A DNA stretch of 58,554 bases from positions 1 to 58,554 of the forward strand of contig JAGVLG010000098.1 in NCBI GenBank assembly GCA_020054325.1, written 5' to 3'. Each line of letters opens with the position of its first letter. Position 1 is the first letter of the stretch. Origin of the DNA: Gammaproteobacteria bacterium. Its GTDB lineage: Bacteria; Pseudomonadota; Gammaproteobacteria; UBA6186; Azoamicaceae. Positions 1-7,477 of this stretch are shown here, one piece after another. The notes below the pieces were generated by a model that saw only the letters and a list, made by a program, of their open reading frames with translations, did no database searches and had not been told where the DNA came from. The position numbers and the translations under genes were made by a program.

Positions 1-150
1 GAGGATGCTCAACTAATTTATGAGGCGTTTAACATTGAAAGGGGGATTACTGTAGCTTGTTTGGAGGAGCCCATGTAGTGCGGGCGCTGAAGTCGGGAAC
101 AAACTTCAGCTAAAAATACTAAACAAAGCAATGAGCTACTCATTACCAAT

Positions 151-1322
151 TTGCATGCAACTATTAGTGGTTTACAACAAGATCGGCTTGAACTTGAGGC
201 TGAAATAGCGGGCATTCAAAGTCGTTTAGAGACTAGAAGTTTTCGTTGGATGGAATCTATTGCTCTGGGACCAGAGCCCATTATGAAAGGTAAAGATTCT
301 TTATCAAGGGCTGATTTTGTAAGATTAAAGGCGATAGATATTGTAAAATTAGCTTCAGAAGATTTACAAAAAATGCTTATATATCTTAAAAGAGCAAAGC
401 AGCATATTGATGATCAAATTCATGTATTACATATGCAAATTCAGGAAACTACAAATAAAATCAAGGCCGAAGAAGAAGCAGAGCAGAATGCATATTTGCA
501 ACAAAGAGATAAGGCATATCTGCAACGTTATCAAAAAAACCCTGGCGTTTATTTGGCGGCAATTTTTTCAAATTTTCGACCTGATGTAAATCAGGCAAAG
601 GATGAATTGTATAGTAACGCAGATCAGATCTTGGCTGTTTGCGATCAATTTGATGCCGCGGTTGACTCTCGAAATTTATGGCTTGCTTGGGAAATAGTAA
701 ATCGCGCTGCACAATTTGAAAATAATATTCATTATGTTAAAGGTGCAAAACATTTGCTAAATGTATTATGTGCAAGTTTACCTCAGGGAATGCAAGGTTT
801 AAAATTTCTATACGAGTCAAAGCAATTTGAAAAAGTAAATTCATATTTACGTAGGGCATATTTAGGAAATGTCACTAGTTCCTATGATGAATATAATGAC
901 ATGTTGTTACAACTTGCGCGTGATGTTGAGGCTGTTAGTGTGTTTGATGCTAAAGTTTATTTAGAACATACTGCAAATTTTAAGTTAATCACAGAAAAGC
1001 ACGCAGCGCGATTATTGAACAACAAGCGTTTATAAATCGTATAGAGTTTGACGTTAATTACTTGGAGCCTTCGCATAAGAAAGCAGAAATATTGGCATTA
1101 CTTAAGCTGCTCAAAAATAACATATATAATTATTTACATCCAAAAATTAAGTATGATTTGTCGCAAAATAAAAACGAATTTGCACGTCTTAAGCAAGAAG
1201 TATTAGATAGCACTAGCGGCTTAGTTTTAACGCACCCTGTGAATATTTCTCAAATCAGTTTTGGATCTGGCTTGGGAATGAGTTGGCAACTTCCGGATGC
1301 AACACCTAGGGCTCGGGTTTAG
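151..1322 (+). pseudogene. Frameshifted coiled-coil protein gene, function unknown
   Basis: Frame 1 is open from about 91 to 1035, and the same protein appears to continue in frame 3 to the stop at 1320-1322. The junction is near the AAAA run at about 994-997: one extra A would join the two frames into a product of about 380 residues. The N-terminal third is heptad-rich coiled coil (leucine- and glutamate-rich, about residues 1-130), and the rest looks helical. The 5' end is unclear: the first ATG is at 250, 151 is a TTG, heptad-like sequence extends upstream of 151, and stops at 76 and 88 cut off a short open stretch at 1-75. The product ends TPRARV, resembling tails of other proteins here. 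No family recognised. It could be a decayed gene or a sequencing indel. Confidence 0.55.
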
Positions 1323-1362
1323 GTATAGTCGCGGCCTTATCCAAATGGCTTAGACTATACCT
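1321..1362. terminator. Inverted repeat between convergent genes, probable bidirectional terminator
   Basis: Perfect 10-bp arms (AGGTATAGTC at 1321-1330, GACTATACCT at 1353-1362) flank a 22-base loop. The repeat overlaps the stop of the rightward gene and lies just past the end of the leftward MFS gene. There is no strong T-run, so intrinsic termination is likely but not certain. Confidence 0.5.
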
Positions 1363-1367
1363 CTGAT

Positions 1368-2624
1368 TCATCCAGCAAGTGTTTCATTCATAATTAAATT
1401 AGATCCTTGGGTTTCTTTACGATATATCCACATAAAACCTAAAGCGCCAATACATAATGTGATTGGAATGATAGATATTGCATACTTATATGCTAAGGCA
1501 GATTCAAATCCATTGCACAATTTTAAAATAAATCCAATTGCTGAATGGAAAAAATAACCAAAAATCATGATTATCATGTTTGCTACTGCGGTAGTTAAGC
1601 CAACGATCCCTTCACGCACATAAGTAGATGCTTTATATATTGCAATTATTTGGTAGGCACAGCAAATTCCTACTACTGTAAATAAGACACTAATGCTGGT
1701 TGCACTTAAAGTACCAGTTAATAATAATGCAAAGCTGATGGTCATAATAATACCAGCACCAAAAATGGTAACTAAATCACTTTTTGTTTTACTGGCAATT
1801 AAACTCAACAGCGGCCCACCAAAGCACATTCCGACAAACATCGTAGATGGTAAACTCGCAGCAATACTACTATTAAAACCATAAACCTTTTGTAAAAATT
1901 CTTTACCCCATACATCTGCAAAACCCTCTAATGGACCAACCATTAAACCGGCAAGAAAACACACAGATAAAACTTGACGAGAAGTAAAAACTTCTTTGAT
2001 GTCCGTAAGTATTCCTGAAGATGCTTCAACTTCGATATTCGGCACAAGTAAATAAGCTCCAACTGCCAGAACAATTCCAAGGATACATAAAATCTCAGTA
2101 ACGGTTTTATATCCCAGTGTGTCACACATATAATTTACTGGGCCGCCACCATATATGGCGCCAATTAATCCTATTGTTACTGCAAAACTTAACATCCGAG
2201 TGAATTGCTCTTCCTTAAATGAAATTCTAATAATTTTAAAAGTACTCAATATAGCTGCCGATGAACCCATACCGATTAAAAATCTACCAATTAATGGATA
2301 TAGCCAATAGTCTGCAAAAATAATTGGTAATAATCCAATGACTGTAATTAATGCACAAATTGGCATTATACTTTTAGGCCCATAGCGATCTAATAATATA
2401 CCCAGTGGAACATGCATTAGTGCGTAACCAATATAATACACTCCTGAAAATTGCCCGAAGGTAGTAACATCAATGCTAAATTGCTGCATTATATCGTTCA
2501 TGATGATGCTTGGCATAACACGCAAAATGTATTGATAAGCATAGAAAAAGGCACCAACGGTCCACATCGCCCACGCAATAGTGCGTGGAATTGACATAGT
2601 ATTTGGTCTAGCAACGGTATTCAT
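1368..2624 (-). CDS. MFS transporter, 418 aa
   Basis: Integral inner-membrane permease with about 12 hydrophobic segments spread through the protein. The loop after segment 2 has the MFS signature region (GILLDRYGPK, close to the G-x-x-x-D-R-x-G-x-K/R consensus). The length of 418 is normal for the family. The substrate cannot be read from sequence; the general look (an N-terminal FFYAYQYILRVMPS segment) resembles MFS permeases common in Legionella and Coxiella. The ATG at 2624 is the first in frame and lies downstream of the structured gap at 2683-2757. It is not coupled to the other MFS gene upstream (gap of about 280 bp). Confidence 0.85.
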   Translation of the reverse strand: MNTVARPNTMSIPRTIAWAMWTVGAFFYAYQYILRVMPSIIMNDIMQQFSIDVTTFGQFSGVYYIGYALMHVPLGILLDRYGPKSIMPICALITVIGLLPIIFADYWLYPLIGRFLIGMGSSAAILSTFKIIRISFKEEQFTRMLSFAVTIGLIGAIYGGGPVNYMCDTLGYKTVTEILCILGIVLAVGAYLLVPNIEVEASSGILTDIKEVFTSRQVLSVCFLAGLMVGPLEGFADVWGKEFLQKVYGFNSSIAASLPSTMFVGMCFGGPLLSLIASKTKSDLVTIFGAGIIMTISFALLLTGTLSATSISVLFTVVGICCAYQIIAIYKASTYVREGIVGLTTAVANMIIMIFGYFFHSAIGFILKLCNGFESALAYKYAISIIPITLCIGALGFMWIYRKETQGSNLIMNETLAG

Positions 2625-2682
2625 AATAATCCTTAACTCGTTAATTTTGAAAGTGTAGCTTAAATCTAAATGACGATGACTA

Positions 2683-2757
2683 TATTACAACCGCTCTCTA
2701 GACGCCTAGAGTAGCGCGGTTGTAATAACCTTCTCTAGGCGAACAAAGGTAAGGTTA
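2683..2757. repeat. Nested and mutually exclusive hairpins in the gap between two MFS genes
   Basis: Perfect 12-bp arms TATTACAACCGC (2683-2694) and GCGGTTGTAATA (2716-2727) enclose a second stem CTCTAG/CTAGAG (2696-2701 and 2706-2711). An alternative 9-bp pairing is CGCCTAGAG (2703-2711) with CTCTAGGCG (2733-2741), and a third stem pairs TAACCTT (2726-2732) with AAGGTTA (2751-2757). The element lies about 60-130 bases upstream of the leftward MFS start at 2624. The rest of the 2625-2906 gap shows nothing else recognisable. Leader attenuator, terminator or a small mobile palindrome are all possible. Confidence 0.55.
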
Positions 2758-2906
2758 ATAATAACGCAATGGCCAAACACAAAGTGGCTGGTGAAGTGAT
2801 TCTGAAGATATTGGATGTAAATTTGTAAACTAACATACTTGAGTTGAAGTTATCCGCAATATCAAAAATTTGATTCTACAGTAATTAAGTACGCAATCGC
2901 AAGGAA

Positions 2907-4175
2907 TTAGTTACTAGTAGCAGTTCTTAGGTTAGAGTAAAAAGCTATATTTTCTTCCTGCCCTAACTGCTCTCTATATTTTTTCTTGGCTAGATAAACC
3001 CCACTTAATGCACATATCCCAAGAACTAACAAGTAAAATACTGGCGACCAGTTTAAATTGGTCCAAGCGATTAACTTTGCGCTTATATATGAGCATGAAC
3101 CTGCAATTGCAAGGCCGATGCAATTACCTAAGGCCACGCCCCGATAGCGAACTTCATATGGAAATAAAGCTGCTTCAATAGCTGGGCATGGTGCGTAAAA
3201 CATAGCGATAAAGACCACCATCAAAATTTCTATAGCAACAAAATTATACAAGTTACCGTTATATACAATAGTAAAGAAGGGCACAATTAGTGCTAATAAT
3301 GCAATTAATCCAATGCGCATCATATTATGCGGGTTATATCGTTTAGCTAAATATCCAAAAATAACCAACATTATCGCACAAAAAATATTTATACCTGCGG
3401 TAATCAGTAATAGCGAGGTTTTAGTATAAGACATTGTTGCAGCAAGATAAGTATTTAAGAAGTGAGATATAACGAACAAAAAGGCGCTAATACTACTAAA
3501 ACTAATAGTACAATACATGCCGATTTTATAATTTTTGAAAAGCTCTTTCCATGCAACTGTATTATGTTGTTCTTGTTTAATAAAATTATTAGATTTTTTT
3601 AGAGTAGTTACTTGCGCCCAGATAGCAAATAAGCCAAGACAGCCAGCAAGCACAAACAAATAGCGCCAGGCATTTACTGGGAAATAACTAGTACTAATTA
3701 AAGCGGCAGATAATGATGCTAAACAGCCTCCGCCTAAGCCAGAAGCAATTAAACATGCCCCGTTAAAAAAGCGATTGGTACTTTGCCCTTCAATTAAAAC
3801 TAAACTTGCTCCAGAATATTCTCCTCCAGAGCTAAAACCTTGTAACATGCGGCACAGTGCTAAAATTATTATTGAATACACACCGGCATTAGTTGGTATT
3901 AAGCCTACAATAATAGTGGCAACTGTCATCATTAAGATAGATATAGTTAAAGCAGAGAGCCGCGAAAAACGATCGCCTAAGTAACCAAAAATTACCGCAC
4001 CAGCTGGACGAGACCAAAAACCTATTGCTAAGAAAATATAGGTGTAGGTATAAGCATTTATAGTGTTTTCTGCAGGGAATAATTGAGTTGCTATTATAGG
4101 TAATAAAGCTGCAAAAAGGGTGAAGTCGTAAAATTCGAGGATGTTTCCTAGTAAAACTAGATAATTTTTTCTCAT
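2907..4175 (-). CDS. MFS transporter of the metabolite:H+ symporter (ProP/MHS-like) type, 422 aa
   Basis: Proton-coupled inner-membrane permease. The N-terminus (NILEFYDFTLFAAL) is the hallmark of the MHS subfamily, which includes ProP, KgtP and the alpha-ketoglutarate and citrate symporters. The loop motif GYLGDRFSR and the later GFSSGGEYSGAS region also match that group. About 12 membrane segments; length typical. The starting ATG at 4175 follows directly from the conserved N-terminus. In Legionellales such transporters often import host metabolites; the substrate here is unknown. Confidence 0.88.
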   Translation of the reverse strand: MRKNYLVLLGNILEFYDFTLFAALLPIIATQLFPAENTINAYTYTYIFLAIGFWSRPAGAVIFGYLGDRFSRLSALTISILMMTVATIIVGLIPTNAGVYSIIILALCRMLQGFSSGGEYSGASLVLIEGQSTNRFFNGACLIASGLGGGCLASLSAALISTSYFPVNAWRYLFVLAGCLGLFAIWAQVTTLKKSNNFIKQEQHNTVAWKELFKNYKIGMYCTISFSSISAFLFVISHFLNTYLAATMSYTKTSLLLITAGINIFCAIMLVIFGYLAKRYNPHNMMRIGLIALLALIVPFFTIVYNGNLYNFVAIEILMVVFIAMFYAPCPAIEAALFPYEVRYRGVALGNCIGLAIAGSCSYISAKLIAWTNLNWSPVFYLLVLGICALSGVYLAKKKYREQLGQEENIAFYSNLRTATSN

Positions 4176-4275
4176 ATACTCGTCGCCATGGCGTAAACTA
4201 CAGAATCATATAATTATTGGTACACCGGAAAATAGCATTGTGGTATTATAAAAGCAATTAAAAAAAGGAGAAAAA

Positions 4276-4842
4276 ATGTTTAGAACTATAATTTCATCGC
4301 GGCCGCCATTATCTGGGGCACGTTTATTTTCGCAATTATCAGAAAATGCGGCGAAGGTACAAACAATCCTTGCGGAAAAACGTATTACATCTGAAGTTAA
4401 AGAACTTACACAAAGCACACATACTGCTCAAGAAGCAGCTCAAGCAATCGGATGTGAGCTTTCGCAAATTGCTAAATCTTTAGTATTTCGCACTGCACTC
4501 ACAAATAGGCCGGTGTTAGTAGTTGCATCTGGGCCAACCAGGGTTAACGAAAAAGTAATTGCACAGCATCTTGGTGAAAAAATTGTTAAGGCAGATCCTG
4601 AATTTACCCAAACAGTTACTGGTTTTCCAATTGGAGGTGTTCCGCCGCTATTGTCAGTACCAGGTATGTTATGTTTTTTGGATGAAGATCTTATGCAATT
4701 GCCTCAGATATGGGCTGCAGCCGGTACACCACATGCCGTATTCAGTCTAAAGCCTGAAGATCTACTTGGTTTGTTGGTTGGATGCCAAGTAATAAATATC
4801 AAAGATTCAAAAAGTATGTCTGCTAAACCAAAAATTTCTTAA
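4276..4842 (+). CDS. YbaK/ProX-type tRNA-editing-domain protein with presequence-like N-terminus, 188 aa
   Basis: Residues about 20-180 form a YbaK/EbsC-type domain, the fold that deacylates mischarged aminoacyl-tRNA in trans. Family features include the AKSLVF lysine strand near residue 60, the SGPTRV segment and the GGVPP loop. Compared with the paralogue at 15112-15594 it has about 16 extra N-terminal residues. These have no Asp or Glu before residue 23, carry Arg at 3, 9 and 16, and contain a RLF-S stretch (16-19) matching the R-3 rule for mitochondrial presequence cleavage. The ATG at 4276 follows a good AAGGAG ribosome site. The C-terminus ends SAKPKIS. Family membership is solid; substrate and location are inference. 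Confidence 0.88.
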   Translation: MFRTIISSRPPLSGARLFSQLSENAAKVQTILAEKRITSEVKELTQSTHTAQEAAQAIGCELSQIAKSLVFRTALTNRPVLVVASGPTRVNEKVIAQHLGEKIVKADPEFTQTVTGFPIGGVPPLLSVPGMLCFLDEDLMQLPQIWAAAGTPHAVFSLKPEDLLGLLVGCQVINIKDSKSMSAKPKIS

Positions 4843-4846
4843 TATC

Positions 4847-4875
4847 TTGATCCTGCATACCAAAATTGGTATGTT
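4847..4875 (+). promoter_or_regulatory. Promoter with 16-bp operator for the antiporter gene
   Basis: TTGATC (4847-4852) and TATGTT (4870-4875) are 17 bases apart and form a plausible sigma-70 promoter. ATACCAAAATTGGTAT at 4857-4872 (7-bp arms around AA) fills the spacer and overlaps the -10. The identical 16-mer sits in the halogenase promoter at 6161-6176 with its last three bases again forming the start of the -10 box. There is no T-run after the palindrome, so it is unlikely to be a terminator of the preceding gene. Confidence 0.6.
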
Positions 4876-4903
4876 AGGTGCAAATGATAACTAGGAAATT
4901 TAA

Positions 4904-6085
4904 GTGCCAGAAATTATACAAAATGAAATCGGACTTTTTTTATTTATTTTGTTAATAATGCTTGCACTAGGCCAGTTGTTAAGTTCAGCGGTAAAAAAAA
5001 TAAACTTGACTGAAATAACTGGCCAATTACTTGCTGGAATTATTCTAGGCCCGACAGTATTTGGCTATTTTAACCCGCACCTTTATGGAAGCGTATTTTC
5101 TAATACTAATACAACAATATTAATTGATAACTTCTTTCAGTTAGCTTTAATTTTCACCATGTTTGTCGCTGGTTTTGAAGTAGATCTTTTGGCTTTAAGG
5201 AATAACAAAGTTACAACCTTATTAGTAACGCTGTTCGGAATGTTGATACCGTTTGCTGTAGGTGCTGCTTTTGGTACATATCTAGGACTTGAAGCTGTTA
5301 GCGTTTTATTTTTAGGCACAGCATTTGCTATTGCTGCATTACCAGTTATCGTTAAAATTTTACAAGATGCGAAGTTAATTTCAACGACTGTAGGTACTAT
5401 AGTAATTGCATCGGCAGTTTTAACTGATATTGTAGGGTGGATTTGCTTTGGGGTAATCACTAAGTCCAACGACACCCCAACTTTAGCTTCACTATTATCG
5501 ATTAGTTTTATTTTTATTGCTGCAATTAGTATTATCCCAAGACTTTTAAATACCCTACGAATAACGATTACTGCTTGGATTTGTGTTTGTTTAGTATTTG
5601 CCATCGTTTGCCAGCAATTACATTTACATGCATGTTTAGGGGCGTTTTTGGCTGGAATGGCGCTACGCAAGGCGGTACAGCAGCATGAAAGTCTCAAAGA
5701 AACTTTGGTTAGTTTTGTTAGCAGTTTCTTTGCGCCATTATTTTTTGTGTCAATTGGTTTGAAAGTAAATTTTATTGCAAATTTTAACCTAAGTACGGTT
5801 GTAACACTATTTGTGCTCGCAACAACTAGCAAAATATTAGGGGTATTTATTGGTGCACGTTTAGCTGGATCAGAGCCCAAAAGCTCGTTATTACTCAGCA
5901 TTATATTAAATGCCCGAGGCGCAATGGAGATTGTGTTTGCTTCTATTGCACTAGATTTGGGAATTATATCTTCAGAAATTTATGTTGCTTTGGTAAGCAT
6001 GGCATTTTTAACAACAATTGTAAGTAGTTTGGCAACTAAAAATTTAACTGCCAATTACAATTTACATTTATTGTCACAACATTAA
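4904..6085 (+). CDS. Monovalent cation:proton antiporter (CPA2/KefB-like), 393 aa
   Basis: Inner-membrane exchanger with about 11-12 hydrophobic segments covering the whole protein. It has the early TGQLLAGIILGP motif typical of CPA2 antiporters and the later HACLGAFLAGM and NARGAMEIV segments. There is no TrkA-N or other cytosolic domain after the membrane part, so it is a bare transport unit rather than a full KefB/KefC. The start is GTG at 4904, preceded by AGGAA. Its promoter carries the same operator as the halogenase operon 120 bp downstream, which suggests a role in the same response, such as ion homeostasis or export. The substrate is not readable. Confidence 0.85.
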   Translation: MPEIIQNEIGLFLFILLIMLALGQLLSSAVKKINLTEITGQLLAGIILGPTVFGYFNPHLYGSVFSNTNTTILIDNFFQLALIFTMFVAGFEVDLLALRNNKVTTLLVTLFGMLIPFAVGAAFGTYLGLEAVSVLFLGTAFAIAALPVIVKILQDAKLISTTVGTIVIASAVLTDIVGWICFGVITKSNDTPTLASLLSISFIFIAAISIIPRLLNTLRITITAWICVCLVFAIVCQQLHLHACLGAFLAGMALRKAVQQHESLKETLVSFVSSFFAPLFFVSIGLKVNFIANFNLSTVVTLFVLATTSKILGVFIGARLAGSEPKSSLLLSIILNARGAMEIVFASIALDLGIISSEIYVALVSMAFLTTIVSSLATKNLTANYNLHLLSQH

Positions 6086-6152
6086 TCCCACAACGCTACT
6101 CAGTTCGATAAATAATATTTATATTCTTGCTGCAAAAATATCAAAACAGGTA

Positions 6153-6179
6153 TTGACGATATACCAAAATTGGTATAAT
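6153..6179 (+). promoter_or_regulatory. Promoter with the same 16-bp operator, halogenase operon
   Basis: ATACCAAAATTGGTAT (6161-6176) merges into a consensus TATAAT -10 (6174-6179). TTGACG at 6153-6158 is a -35-like hexamer with a short 15-base spacer. The palindrome covers the spacer and the first half of the -10, a placement expected for repression. The following leader ends in a strong AGGAGG ribosome site before the ATG at 6209. The best candidate binder is the HTH regulator at 11939-12652 at the end of the operon. Confidence 0.65.
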
Positions 6180-6208
6180 TTTACTTTTAATAAACAGGAG
6201 GAATTACC

Positions 6209-7180
6209 ATGCAGAACAATCAAAATTTTTTACTATCGGAAGATGAACTTCGTAGTTTTCATGAAAACGGATATATCGGACCTTTCAAATTGTATGAACC
6301 AGAAGAAATGGTTGAGCGAATGAAGCATTTACGCGCCCAATTGTTAGACAATCGCAAATCAATTTATTACGGCGGCCAAGGTATTTCTGGGGTTACAAAC
6401 ATTTCTAATTACGATCGACATTTAGATGTTGATTTTTTAGCAGAACATATTTGTCGTAAAGAAATAGTTGATCGTATTGCGAGTATTTTTGGACCTGATT
6501 TACTCTGCTGGCGCTCTGAATTCTTTCCTAAATACCCTGGCGATGAAGGTACCGATTGGCACCAAGCTGGTAGCTTTGCAAATGTTACTGCATCTAAGAA
6601 GAAGCAAATCGTATGGCCAGAAAACGCGCCATTTCGTGGAGCTTTAACAGTTTGGACGGCTTTTACTGAGGCAACAATTGAAAATGGTTGTATGCAATTT
6701 ATTCCAGGAACACATAAAACTATGTTTTATGATGAAAACAAAACTTTAACGTACGATGCCAATTCAATTAACAAAATGGAAAAGGATGGTATAAAACGTG
6801 GTTTCTTTGGATATGATTATCGTCAGCTACAAATTGATCCGGACTGGAAACCAGATGAATCTAAGGCTGTTTCAATGGTTATGCGTCCTGGTGAGTTCTT
6901 CATGTTTACTTCTACTTTATTACATGCATCGCATCCGCACAGTGGTAAAACCAATAACATGCGTTTAGGGTATGCGGCACGATACATACCAACCTATGTG
7001 GAGGTTTATCCAGATTCAACCACTTTAGAAGAGTTTGGTGGTACTGGTAGTTTGGATAAGTACGGTGCTGTGTTAGTAGCAGGTGAAAATAAATATACCC
7101 ATAACCGCATTGCAACACATACAACCACTGGTAAAGCATTTGAAACTCGTACTTGGAATGAATATGCTAGCGTAAGTTAA
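6209..7180 (+). CDS. SyrB2-type non-heme Fe(II)/2-oxoglutarate halogenase, 323 aa
   Basis: Very similar throughout to SyrB2, the enzyme that chlorinates a carrier-bound threonine methyl group. Iron ligands are His118 (DWHQAG) and His239 ([10 protein letters not shown]). The position normally occupied by the carboxylate ligand of hydroxylases is Ala120, the H-x-A substitution that opens the site for chloride. Further family blocks are WTAFTEA (149-155), IPGTHK (165-170) and FFGYDYRQL (199-207); Arg252 or Arg258 should bind 2-oxoglutarate. The length matches SyrB2 and CytC3. It is the first gene of the operon and is followed 24 bp later by a carrier protein, the expected substrate tether. Halogenase rather than hydroxylase is well supported; the amino acid is inferred from the adenylation domain. 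Confidence 0.95.
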   Translation: MQNNQNFLLSEDELRSFHENGYIGPFKLYEPEEMVERMKHLRAQLLDNRKSIYYGGQGISGVTNISNYDRHLDVDFLAEHICRKEIVDRIASIFGPDLLCWRSEFFPKYPGDEGTDWHQAGSFANVTASKKKQIVWPENAPFRGALTVWTAFTEATIENGCMQFIPGTHKTMFYDENKTLTYDANSINKMEKDGIKRGFFGYDYRQLQIDPDWKPDESKAVSMVMRPGEFFMFTSTLLHASHPHSGKTNNMRLGYAARYIPTYVEVYPDSTTLEEFGGTGSLDKYGAVLVAGENKYTHNRIATHTTTGKAFETRTWNEYASVS

Positions 7181-7204
7181 TTCAAGTACACAAGGAGATT
7201 AAAG

Positions 7205-7465
7205 ATGACAGCAACCGTACAATCAACTGCCGACGTATTAATAAGCATATGGCAAGAGATTTTTGAAACGACAGAAATTACTCCTGATTCAGATTTCTTT
7301 GAATTGGGAGGAAACTCTCTAACTGCCATAAAATTATTATCCCAGGTTGAAAAAATTTTTGGCCCAGAAACACTATTGCCAGAGGTTTTATTCAGTGATG
7401 CGCGTATAAAATCATTAGCAGCAGCTATTGATCTAGAACGAAGTAAAAAATGCCATATAGCTTGA
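7205..7465 (+). CDS. Stand-alone peptidyl carrier protein (thiolation domain), 86 aa
   Basis: A free-standing carrier domain with the phosphopantetheine site ELGGNSL; Ser38 is the attachment residue. It is the likely tether on which the aminoacyl group is presented to the halogenase and flavoprotein, as with KtzC, CytC2 or CmaD. It starts at an ATG after AAGGAG. No phosphopantetheinyl transferase gene is seen in the window, so activation must rely on one elsewhere. Confidence 0.95.
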   Translation: MTATVQSTADVLISIWQEIFETTEITPDSDFFELGGNSLTAIKLLSQVEKIFGPETLLPEVLFSDARIKSLAAAIDLERSKKCHIA

Positions 7466-7477
7466 TAAGGTAATAGC

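Noticed and set aside
1-78. Short open frame at the left edge as the tail of a gene
   Set aside because: Only about 25 codons with no recognisable motif; it might belong to the frameshifted gene that follows, but two stops intervene, so it was not listed separately.
2766-2906. Possible small gene in the gap between the two MFS genes
   Set aside because: No open frame with a ribosome site and adequate length; only the hairpin element is visible.
5137-5901. 254-residue open frame on the minus strand inside the antiporter gene
   Set aside because: It is fully antisense to a clear membrane antiporter, has low-complexity Thr/Lys/Asn composition typical of a shadow frame, and no ribosome site or motif.
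6209-7180. Reading the first operon gene as an ordinary phytanoyl-CoA-type hydroxylase
   Set aside because: Hydroxylases of this fold need an Asp or Glu two residues after the first His; here it is Ala, and the whole sequence follows SyrB2.
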